Source: Portibacter lacus
GTDB taxonomy: Bacteria > Bacteroidota > Bacteroidia > Chitinophagales > Saprospiraceae
Reading direction: 5' to 3'
Length of the DNA stretch: 64,000 nucleotides
Assembly (NCBI RefSeq): GCF_021533215.1
Contig: NZ_JAJNKA010000002.1
Coordinates: 1-64,000 of the forward strand
The translations under genes were made by a program, and so were the position numbers. Below are positions 26,838 to 33,766 of the stretch, one piece after another. The stretch's first letter is position 1; the number at the start of each line of letters is the position of its first letter. The notes below the pieces were generated by a model. It was given only the letters and a program-made list of their open reading frames with translations. It was not told where the DNA came from and made no database searches.

Positions 26838-27467
26838 TTATTTAATTAATCCTTTTCTCATAGCCTTTCTGATCGCTGCAGCCCTCGTATGAACATGGAG
26901 TTTTTTATATATACTTTTGATGTGTGCTTTTATGGTGTTCGCAGAAACAAACAACTCCTTAGCAATCTGACTATTGTTATTACCATCACTTAGCTTAATT
27001 AGAACTTCCATTTCCCGCTGAGAAAGAACAGGTATATTTTCAACTCTAAAAGTCTCCACAATAGAACGAGCGATGGATGGACTTATCGGCGCACCACCTT
27101 GCAGTACATCTCTAATTCCTTTAAATAAATTATTCGGCGGTGTTCCCTTTAACAAATATCCGATTGCGCCATTTCGCAGCGCCGAAAACACTGTATCCGA
27201 ATCTTCATGAACAGTAAGCATTAGAATATTCAAGTCTGGCTGTAGTTCCTTAATTAACGGAATAGCTTCGATTCCATTCATTCCAGGTAAACTCACGTCT
27301 AAAAGTAGAACATCAGAATGCACATACTTCAATGCGAGAATAGCATCTTCAGCATTGACGCTTCCACCAGTTAGTCGAAACCCTAGTTCTTCCTTAATTA
27401 GAAACTGCAAGGATTCCATGATGACCTCATCATCTTCAATGATATATATTCTTATATCTTCTTCCAT
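26838..27467 (-). CDS. NarL/FixJ family response regulator
   Basis: The 209-residue protein has a receiver domain (acidic pocket EDDE, phosphoacceptor Asp57 in LLLDVSLPGMNG, Lys in GYLLKGTPP) and a LuxR-type helix-turn-helix (LSQREMEVLIKLSDG, NNSQIAKELFVSANTIKAHIKS). HisKA_3 kinases normally pair with this class, and the neighbouring propeller kinase is convergent, so the two are inferred partners. A palindrome 38 bp upstream of its start could mean autoregulation together with the divergent envelope operon. Confidence 0.94.
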   Translation of the reverse strand: MEEDIRIYIIEDDEVIMESLQFLIKEELGFRLTGGSVNAEDAILALKYVHSDVLLLDVSLPGMNGIEAIPLIKELQPDLNILMLTVHEDSDTVFSALRNGAIGYLLKGTPPNNLFKGIRDVLQGGAPISPSIARSIVETFRVENIPVLSQREMEVLIKLSDGNNNSQIAKELFVSANTIKAHIKSIYKKLHVHTRAAAIRKAMRKGLIK

Positions 27468-27504
27468 TTCATGTTCAAATTACGAAAATATAATCAAGGT
27501 TGTT

Positions 27505-27522
27505 ATTACCTGAATGGGTAAT
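27505..27522. promoter_or_regulatory. Candidate operator, palindrome copy 2
   Basis: ATTACC-TGAATG-GGTAAT sits in the 73-bp gap between the divergent response-regulator gene and the Cys-rich small-protein gene. It ends 6 bp before the TAATTTTG box of the latter, covering where a -33 element would be, a position compatible with repression or with activation of a promoter lacking a -33 box. Confidence 0.65.
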
Positions 27523-27528
27523 TTTTCT

Positions 27529-27536
27529 TAATTTTG
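27529..27536 (+). promoter_or_regulatory. Predicted -7 box, possibly giving a leaderless mRNA
   Basis: TAATTTTG matches TAnnTTTG and lies 4 bp before the GTG start, so the transcript would begin at or next to the start codon. The arrangement TTTGCAGTGTGAAA closely resembles that of the small Cys-rich gene at 42556-42864 (TTTGCACTGTGAAA). Confidence 0.5.
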
Positions 27537-27540
27537 CAGT

Positions 27541-27915
27541 GTGAAAAAGGTAATTATATTATTGTTTACTTTAGCCGTTACACTATCATCTGTGCGCGAA
27601 CTGGTTATCTATTCCACCTACTACCTCAATATAGAATACATTTCTAACCAACTGTGTATCAACATTAACGAACCAGAATTAATGTGTTTCGGAAAGTGTT
27701 ACTTAGAAGATCAGTTGATCAACCAAACATCGAATAATCAAGAGCACTCTGCAAAATTCTTGCTTGATACTAAGGTTAATTTGATATGTGAAGCTCAGCC
27801 AAACTTATCTTCAGAACTTAAACCAGTTCAGCAAAGTAAGCATTGCATTTTCTTTTACGAAAATCACAAGCGCTCTAACTGGCTAAAACAGCAATTCCGT
27901 CCTCCTATCGCATAG
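27541..27915 (+). CDS. Small Cys-containing envelope protein of unknown function
   Basis: The 124-residue product has an N-terminal hydrophobic segment (signal peptide or anchor, residues 3-17) and a Cys cluster LCININEPELMCFGKCYLED (three Cys), plus two later Cys. Similar CxN(K)xxPxLxCxGKCYL proteins occur beside metal-handling genes in Bacteroidota as I remember, but I know no characterised member. Start is GTG at 27541, directly after the predicted -7 box; no ATG lies near. It is followed after 35 bp by the barrel-like protein, forming a three-gene unit with the His-rich lipoprotein. Metal binding is inference. Confidence 0.65.
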   Translation: MKKVIILLFTLAVTLSSVRELVIYSTYYLNIEYISNQLCININEPELMCFGKCYLEDQLINQTSNNQEHSAKFLLDTKVNLICEAQPNLSSELKPVQQSKHCIFFYENHKRSNWLKQQFRPPIA

Positions 27916-27950
27916 TTTTTTCCGATTTTATTTAAAGAAAAACTAAAAAC

Positions 27951-28850
27951 ATGCAATCAATCAAAATCATTTTGGTCGTGTGTATTATTAGTTTGTCATT
28001 TACTAAAAGTTATGCGTGTGATAGTTGTGGTGGAAACATAGGATCTACTTTCAATGGCTTATTAAGCCTCAGAAATTCTAACTATATCACGATGAAGTGG
28101 GATTACACATCCTATATTTCAAGTAAATCATCAAGCCATAATATACAGGATTATTTTCATGCGATACAATTGTCAGGACGTTACCAAATAAAAAATAATT
28201 GGTCAGTCCAAGCCTTTGTACAGTATCTAAGCAAATCTAGAACAGAAGACTCGAACACCAGTATTTTCTCTGGGTTAGGAGACGCAATTGCCAGTCTGAA
28301 TTACGCAATTCCTGGTGATGTTTTTTGTTCCATTAGAAAATCCGCTGAGTTTGCAGCTGGTCTTAAAATGCCTACCGGAAAGTATAAGTCATCTTTGCAT
28401 GACGTAAATCTACCGCAGAATTTCAATTTAGGAACTGGAGGACTTGGCTACTTTGTTAGTGGAAACTTTTCACTAAGTGGAGCAAGAAATGGAATGGCTA
28501 TTTATTCAGCATACATCCTCGAATCAAAGTCTCCAGATGGCTATAAATTCGGCAATACTTGGAGTAACAATCTTTCTATTTTCAGAAAGCAATCCATATC
28601 ACCTTCCTATACAATATTAGGTTCCACTGGGCTGGTTTATGAAAAACAAGACATAGAAAGATTTGCCAATGGGAATAAAGTCGTTGCTAGCGGAAGTGAA
28701 GCGCTTCTAATCCCTATTTCACTAGGAATAACGCATCAGAAATGGATGGTACAAGCCAAATATTCTATGCCAATTTATCAAAATTTTACTAACCATGAAC
28801 TGAATATGACCAATCGAGTGAGTGTTCAATTCAGTTATTTTTTAAATTAA
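27951..28850 (+). CDS. Outer-membrane beta-barrel-like protein with CDSCGG N-terminus
   Basis: A 299-residue protein with a signal peptide (to about SYA) and a mature start CDSCGGNIG, a CxxC that could bind metal or form a disulfide. The rest is amphipathic beta-strand-rich, with GDAIASLNYAI, LGTGGLGYFVSGNFSL and a C-terminal SVQFSYFLN ending in an aromatic residue region, as in outer-membrane barrels. No family assigned with confidence. Second gene of the Cys/His-rich operon, 2 bp before the lipoprotein gene. Confidence 0.65.
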   Translation: MQSIKIILVVCIISLSFTKSYACDSCGGNIGSTFNGLLSLRNSNYITMKWDYTSYISSKSSSHNIQDYFHAIQLSGRYQIKNNWSVQAFVQYLSKSRTEDSNTSIFSGLGDAIASLNYAIPGDVFCSIRKSAEFAAGLKMPTGKYKSSLHDVNLPQNFNLGTGGLGYFVSGNFSLSGARNGMAIYSAYILESKSPDGYKFGNTWSNNLSIFRKQSISPSYTILGSTGLVYEKQDIERFANGNKVVASGSEALLIPISLGITHQKWMVQAKYSMPIYQNFTNHELNMTNRVSVQFSYFLN

Positions 28851-28852
28851 TA

Positions 28853-29299
28853 ATGATCATGAAATTTAAACACATAATAATTCTAACATTAGCTTTCATT
28901 AGCTTCAGCGCATGCGAAAAGGATAATACTATTGAGGAAAAAGAAGAAAGCTTCGAGTATCATGCACATATCCATTCGCCTGACAATGAAACCAAAAAAA
29001 TGGGACAAGAACTATCCATTGACATCACCTTTGAAAGTCATTCAGGCATGCCTGTTCATCACATCAACGTAACCATTTACGAAAAAAATGATGAATCGGT
29101 TATTATTTATAATCAGCCAGATGAAGCTCATGTCCATGAAGAGGATGGAAATTTGGACTTTACAGATACGATACTTCTTTCAGAAGAAAACGGTTTCTCA
29201 GCACACACTGATTACATTTTAAAAGCCAAAGTATGGGCTCACGAAGCTGGTCTCGAAGAAGTCGAAGAAACTGTAGCGTTTCACGTTCACCCAGAATAA
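28853..29299 (+). CDS. Histidine-rich lipoprotein
   Basis: The 148-residue protein has a lipoprotein signal (IILTLAFISFSAC, Cys near residue 21) and a mature domain unusually rich in His: EYHAHIHS, SGMPVHHINV, DEAHVHEE, WAHEAG, FHVHPE. The pattern suggests metal chelation at the envelope. ATG at 28853 or 28859 could start it; only the tip of the signal differs. It ends the operon, with a strong terminator about 27 bp downstream. Family unknown to me. Confidence 0.72.
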   Translation: MIMKFKHIIILTLAFISFSACEKDNTIEEKEESFEYHAHIHSPDNETKKMGQELSIDITFESHSGMPVHHINVTIYEKNDESVIIYNQPDEAHVHEEDGNLDFTDTILLSEENGFSAHTDYILKAKVWAHEAGLEEVEETVAFHVHPE

Positions 29300-29325
29300 G
29301 AACTTCATTATTTCGTTTAATTGAT

Positions 29326-29365
29326 AAGAAAGCATGTTCTGAGAAGACATGCTTTCTTTTTTTTT
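29326..29365 (+). terminator. Rho-independent terminator of the Cys/His-rich operon
   Basis: GAAAGCATGT (29328-29337) pairs with ACATGCTTTC (29347-29356) and is followed by nine T residues. Confidence 0.92.
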
Positions 29366-29411
29366 ACCTCAAATTCAAATCATTTTCAAGACTCAAGCGT
29401 TCTTAATCCAT

Positions 29412-30737
29412 ATGAAAACAACGATCACTATCCTGAGTCTCCTATTTATTTTTGGATCTGTAAAAGGGCAATCTACTGCTCCTGAAGAATATCAGACAGC
29501 ACTCAATGAAAAGTTAGAAGATATCTTTTCAACTTCTATAATTCCAGGCATTTCAGCCTCTGTTTATTTTAAAGATATGGGTGAGTGGTCTGGAGTAGCT
29601 GGAATTTCGTACGATGAAGTTGCAATAGACACCAACATGTTATTCGGAATGGCAAGTAATACAAAGCTATTTACTGCTGTCATATGTCTTAAAATGGCCT
29701 CACACGGGTATTTCACTTTAGAAGATCCGATCAGTATGTGGATTCCTGATTTCCAGTATGTAGACCCTAACATCACCGTAAAACAATTGCTACAACATAA
29801 CTCTGGTCTTAATGATTTCATCAACAATACCGATCTTTTTCCTGGGCAAATTCTCACTAACCCAACTAAAATTTGGACTCCAGAAGAAACATTAGCCTAT
29901 ATCTTAGAACCGATAACAACTCCTGAAGACGGCATCTATTATTCTAATGCAAACTATGTATTAGCTGCAATGGTATTAGAATCTGCAACAGGACTGAAAT
30001 ACAACGATCTTCTCCGCGATTCTATATTTGAACCACTGGGATTAAAAGATATTTTCATTGATGGTTTTGAAGAAATCAATCTAGAAATGGCGCACCCATT
30101 TCTTTTCGGAACTGATTATTCTGAAACATCTAGAACAGCCTTGGGTACGATCACTTGGGCAGCTGGCGCTATTGTCACAAAACCTTCTACCTTGACAAAA
30201 TGGTACGATGAAGTTTTTAATCAATCTTTTCTAGATCAAGACATTCTAAACCAGATTATGGATTTTGTAGAATGGCCAGAAGATCCCGAAATGAAAATGA
30301 TGGGTTTAGGACTTTATCAACTTAATATTAATGACCGATTATATTATGGCCATGGAGGAAGGACTATCGGATATTCTTCCTATACATTATTCGATGTGGA
30401 AAATGGGAATTCTATAAATGTAGCAACGAATGAATTTTTATCTGATGCTTTAACTATTGCTGTTGCCTTAGCAGAAAAATCAAATGAACTTTCTAATACA
30501 GAAACAAATGTCAAGGATCTGGAGGAAGAAATTAGCTTTTACCCTAATCCTGTAAGCCACTATTTAACCATTGGAAAGCATGACCATTTAGACATTTACA
30601 ATGCTGAAGGGAAGAAGGTTTTAAGTTCAAACGGCCGATCTACGTTATCTACAAAAAGTTTATCTGCTGGAATTTACTACCTAAAAATTCAAAAAGACCA
30701 AAAAATTAACACACATAAATTAGTAGTAAATCATTAA
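29412..30737 (+). CDS. Secreted serine beta-lactamase-family hydrolase with T9SS domain
   Basis: From the ATG at 29412 the protein has 441 residues and a signal peptide ending VKGQ. The upstream in-frame ATG at 29349 lies inside the preceding terminator and is rejected. Class C beta-lactamase/DD-peptidase motifs are visible: SxxK in MASNTKLFTA, YxN in YYSNANYVLAA, and HGG in YYGHGGRTIGYS. A C-terminal Por sorting domain (ISFYPNPVSHYLTIG to THKLVVNH) predicts type IX secretion. Natural substrates of such surface hydrolases are usually unknown esters or peptides; antibiotic hydrolysis is not implied. Confidence 0.88.
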   Translation: MKTTITILSLLFIFGSVKGQSTAPEEYQTALNEKLEDIFSTSIIPGISASVYFKDMGEWSGVAGISYDEVAIDTNMLFGMASNTKLFTAVICLKMASHGYFTLEDPISMWIPDFQYVDPNITVKQLLQHNSGLNDFINNTDLFPGQILTNPTKIWTPEETLAYILEPITTPEDGIYYSNANYVLAAMVLESATGLKYNDLLRDSIFEPLGLKDIFIDGFEEINLEMAHPFLFGTDYSETSRTALGTITWAAGAIVTKPSTLTKWYDEVFNQSFLDQDILNQIMDFVEWPEDPEMKMMGLGLYQLNINDRLYYGHGGRTIGYSSYTLFDVENGNSINVATNEFLSDALTIAVALAEKSNELSNTETNVKDLEEEISFYPNPVSHYLTIGKHDHLDIYNAEGKKVLSSNGRSTLSTKSLSAGIYYLKIQKDQKINTHKLVVNH

Positions 30738-30753
30738 TCTAAAATTTAGAATC

Positions 30754-30954
30754 ATGAAAAAAATATTCCCTTTGCTCTTACTTTCCGAGATTGTCCTCGC
30801 TATTTATAGCCAAGTTGTATTCGGTGGATTAAAGGAATTACTGAATTCAGATTTTGGATTTTATCTAGATGTAAATAGAGGCTATGAGTGGAATTATATT
30901 TTAAATAAAGAAGAAGAAATACTACCTTGGTTATGGAGTAAAACAAAAATCTAA
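30754..30954 (+). CDS. Small hypothetical protein
   Basis: A 66-residue ORF starts 16 bp after the serine-hydrolase stop on the same strand, with a hydrophobic N-terminus (IFPLLLLSEIVLAIYSQVVF) and a polar C-terminus with WLWSKTKI. It could be a small membrane protein or a chance ORF; no family recognised. Confidence 0.4.
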   Translation: MKKIFPLLLLSEIVLAIYSQVVFGGLKELLNSDFGFYLDVNRGYEWNYILNKEEEILPWLWSKTKI

Positions 30955-31042
30955 GAAGCATAGTAAAAAAGACAAATAAACTGCTCTTTTAATATAAAGG
31001 CAATCATTATCGGTCGATTAGGATGCTTGAAAATTAATTACA

Positions 31043-32176
31043 ATGAATAAAATAAACAGGAGGGAATTCAATAAAACTTTAGTGAAAGGCGTAGGTGGAA
31101 TAAGCATCGCCAGCCAATTGCCATTTCATTCATTGCGAAATAGGTTCGATAAAAAAAGCTTGGGAGTTGCACTTGTTGGTCTTGGAAGTTACAGTAGAGG
31201 TCAGCTAGCACCTGGTTTGCTAGAAACAGAGCATTGTCACTTAGCTGGAATTGTAACGGGTACTCCTGCTAAGGCAGAATCTTGGTCTAAGAAATATAAC
31301 ATCGATAAAGAGAACATTTACAATTATGAAAACTTCGACCAGATCGCAAGTAACAAAAATATAGACATCGTCTATGTAGTGCTCCCTAATGCTATGCACG
31401 CAGATTTCTGTATCAGAGCGGCCAAGGCAGGTAAACATGTTATCTGCGAGAAGCCAATGGCGATAAGTGTTGCAGAATGTGATGCCATCATAGCCGCTTG
31501 TAATAAAGCTAATGTAAAATTAAGTGTAGGCTACCGATTACAGTCTGAGCCCTATACTCTTGAAGTTAAGCGAATCGTTCGTGAAAAAGTGTTCGGTGAA
31601 CTTAGATATGTATCCGCAGATGCTGGTTATAATTCAAGAGGTAATCCTGATCAGTGGAGATTAAATTATGCTCTTTCGGGCGGTGGTGCGTTGATGAATA
31701 TGGGCGTATATGCTATTCAAAGCGCTATTTACGGTTCCGGTCAAAATCCAACTTCTGTTTCTGCTCAAGAATTTAGCACGAGACCAGAATATTTTAAGGA
31801 TACAGACGAAGCCATTGCTGCTCAATTTGAATTTCCTAGTGGAGCAGTGGGTAATATATTCACTTCGCATAATGCTAATGTCAATCGACTTTATAGTGCT
31901 TTCGACAAAGGTTGGGTAGAACTGAATCCAGCCAACAATTACGGTCCACTTAGCGGAAGGAGATCAGATGGTGAAATAATAAAATTTCCACACAAACGAC
32001 AGCAATCCCTTCAGATGGATGATTTCGCAAAACACATTCTAACTGGTTCACTCAATAGAGCACCAGGGGAAATGGGCAAGCGAGATATGATCATTGTCGA
32101 AGCGATCTACGAATCGATTAAGAAAAACGGAGTAAAAATTGACTTAAATCTCGGACGACTTGGTATCGTAGAGTAA
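31043..32176 (+). CDS. Gfo/Idh/MocA family oxidoreductase with Tat-like signal
   Basis: The 377-residue protein starts with INRREFNKTLVKGVGG, a Tat-like signal, then a Rossmann domain ALVGLGSYSRGQLAPGL, the conserved NAMHADFCIRAAKAGKHVICEKPMA segment (EKP motif) and a GFO-like substrate domain. It resembles periplasmic glucose-fructose oxidoreductase relatives that carry a tightly bound nicotinamide cofactor. Substrate not predictable. No operon partner; the gene on the other strand ends 1 bp beyond its stop. Confidence 0.88.
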   Translation: MNKINRREFNKTLVKGVGGISIASQLPFHSLRNRFDKKSLGVALVGLGSYSRGQLAPGLLETEHCHLAGIVTGTPAKAESWSKKYNIDKENIYNYENFDQIASNKNIDIVYVVLPNAMHADFCIRAAKAGKHVICEKPMAISVAECDAIIAACNKANVKLSVGYRLQSEPYTLEVKRIVREKVFGELRYVSADAGYNSRGNPDQWRLNYALSGGGALMNMGVYAIQSAIYGSGQNPTSVSAQEFSTRPEYFKDTDEAIAAQFEFPSGAVGNIFTSHNANVNRLYSAFDKGWVELNPANNYGPLSGRRSDGEIIKFPHKRQQSLQMDDFAKHILTGSLNRAPGEMGKRDMIIVEAIYESIKKNGVKIDLNLGRLGIVE

Positions 32177-32177
32177 A

Positions 32178-32498
32178 TTAATTTACTCTAGGATCATATT
32201 TCAGTTTCTGAACCATTTCCATATTCATCGGATCTGCGTAAGTTCCATAGGCGCTTACTAATAGTCCTTTCAAGTTATTTTTTTCTGATGAAATAGCGTA
32301 TAAAACAGAACTGTCATCAGGATTAGTCATCCCTTCGAATCTGAACATCTGATCAACGTCAAAATCGCTAGGTTTCATCGTCGTGTCTAATTTCACACAT
32401 TCTATACCTTCTTCCTTAATAGAAAAATCTTCTGTATAGCCTTTGTCTTGCATGGCTTTCACCGCTTCTGAAAGCGTATCATAATTATTTTGTTTCAT
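32178..32498 (-). CDS. Small conserved Bacteroidota protein (often labelled phosphoribosylpyrophosphate synthetase)
   Basis: From the ATG at 32496-32498 the protein has 106 residues, with TLSEAVKAMQDKGYTEDF, MFRFEGMTNPDDSSVLYAIS and LKGLLVSAYGTYAD. Many databases carry relatives under the name phosphoribosylpyrophosphate synthetase, but the protein is far too short for PRPP synthetase and lacks its PRPP loop, so that name is probably a propagated error. The ORF extends upstream to 32600, but that extension is unlike the family and runs into the repeat array. Cytoplasmic; function unknown. Confidence 0.7.
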   Translation of the reverse strand: MKQNNYDTLSEAVKAMQDKGYTEDFSIKEEGIECVKLDTTMKPSDFDVDQMFRFEGMTNPDDSSVLYAISSEKNNLKGLLVSAYGTYADPMNMEMVQKLKYDPRVN

Positions 32499-32557
32499 GT
32501 TTTTATTTTTTCTTCTTAACTCATGAGAAGAAATATTTGTTCGATATTGTTTGACTT

Positions 32558-33065
32558 GCTCGCACTGAAGTACGAGGTCCTTTGACAGTATCAATATCAA
32601 GTTAAATTCGATTTTTAAATGATATGTTTTAGCATTTAATATAACATCATGATAGTAACCCAGTTTTGGAATTCAGAAATACAATAGGAGCTTGGAATTT
32701 ATTCCGAGACAATCTGGCTCGCACTGAAGTACGAGGTCCTTTGACAGTATCCTTATCAAGTTGAATTCAAATATTAAATGATATGTCATAGCACGTAATA
32801 TAACATCATGATAGTAACCCAGTTTTGGAATTCAGAAGTACAATAGGAGCTTGGAATTTATTCCGAGATAATCTGACTCGCTCTGAAGTACAAGGTCCTT
32901 TGACATTATCCTTATCAAGTTGAATTCAAATATTAAATGATATGTTTTAGCACGTAATATAACATCATAGTAACCCAGTTTTGGAACTCAGAATTACAAT
33001 AGGAGCTTGGAATTTATTCCGAGACAATCTGGCTCGCACTGAAGTACAAGGTCCTTTGAAAGTGT
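32558..33065. repeat. Tandem array of about 158-bp repeats (3 full units plus partial)
   Basis: GCTCGCACTGAAGTACGAGG-type starts recur at 32558, 32716, 32876 (ACTCGCTCTG variant) and 33032, with periods of 158, 160 and 156 bp. Each unit contains hairpin CTCG...CGAG followed by GTCCTTTG, a 95-bp AT-rich spacer, and a second hairpin CTTGGAAT/ATTCCGAG. Units 2 and 3 are the most alike. No coding capacity. The array fills almost all of the 644-bp gap between the DUF502 gene and the small protein gene. Confidence 0.9.
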
Positions 33066-33142
33066 AGCAAAGGAATTTTCATTCTAAGCACTCATTAAAA
33101 CATTGACCTAAAACTAAAAGAAATTGCTATTCATGCAGAAAA

Positions 33143-33721
33143 CTAAACTTTCTGATCCATATTAATTATCCCACCAGAAACAATAGTCTGCATTACATCT
33201 TTCGCCTTGCTATTGATCGGTTTGATCTTCTTCCGAGGAACTAAAAATAGGTCACCAGAAAGACTGAATGAAAGCGGAAAATACACCAGAAAGAAAATAT
33301 CTTCGTCCCTTTGGTCAGTCATGTCACCAAGCAAAAGTGAGACTTCCTTATTCGTTACAAAGCCAATTTTATAAATATCATCACCATGCATCTGCACCAT
33401 CACTGGCTCTGAAAACTTGTGATCCCTACCAATCAATGCCGTCGTCAAATCCTTAACCGCTTTATAGATCAATCCTAAGATCGGCAACTTGATGACGTTT
33501 TTTTCAAAGTTATCCCAGAAGGAATTTCCAACGATGGATTTCGCTAGCATTCCAATTAGTGTAATGGCTGCAATGATGATCAATAGTAAAACTACAGAAG
33601 ACTTGATTTTAAGATAAGAATCGAGGGTCGAAATCAAATAGTAAATCACACCGATCGTCATTACTATCGGAAGCACAATCGCAACACCAGAAATAAAGTA
33701 ACCAAGGATTTTCTTTAACAT
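33143..33721 (-). CDS. DUF502 family membrane protein
   Basis: A 192-residue inner-membrane protein with two N-terminal helices (YFISGVAIVLPIVMTIGVIYYL and SSVVLLLIIIAAITLIGML) and the DUF502 pattern LPILGLIYKAVKDLTTAL, PLSFSLSGDLFLVPR. The function of DUF502 proteins is unknown; some are linked to membrane trafficking in plants (COV). It lies 45 bp downstream of the TonB receptor gene on the same strand and may be co-transcribed. Confidence 0.88.
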   Translation of the reverse strand: MLKKILGYFISGVAIVLPIVMTIGVIYYLISTLDSYLKIKSSVVLLLIIIAAITLIGMLAKSIVGNSFWDNFEKNVIKLPILGLIYKAVKDLTTALIGRDHKFSEPVMVQMHGDDIYKIGFVTNKEVSLLLGDMTDQRDEDIFFLVYFPLSFSLSGDLFLVPRKKIKPINSKAKDVMQTIVSGGIINMDQKV

Positions 33722-33766
33722 TGTAGATTCATGTTTTTATAGAATACAACAGATAACAAATTTGTA

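Noticed and set aside
29349-29411. Upstream start for the serine hydrolase
   Set aside because: That ATG lies inside the terminator hairpin of the preceding operon; the later ATG begins a normal signal peptide.
32178-32498. Phosphoribosylpyrophosphate synthetase as a functional name
   Set aside because: The protein has 106 residues and no PRPP-binding loop; the database name is probably a carried-over error.
32558-33065. CRISPR array
   Set aside because: The repeated unit is about 158 bp and the whole unit, including the would-be spacer, is conserved; no cas genes are near.
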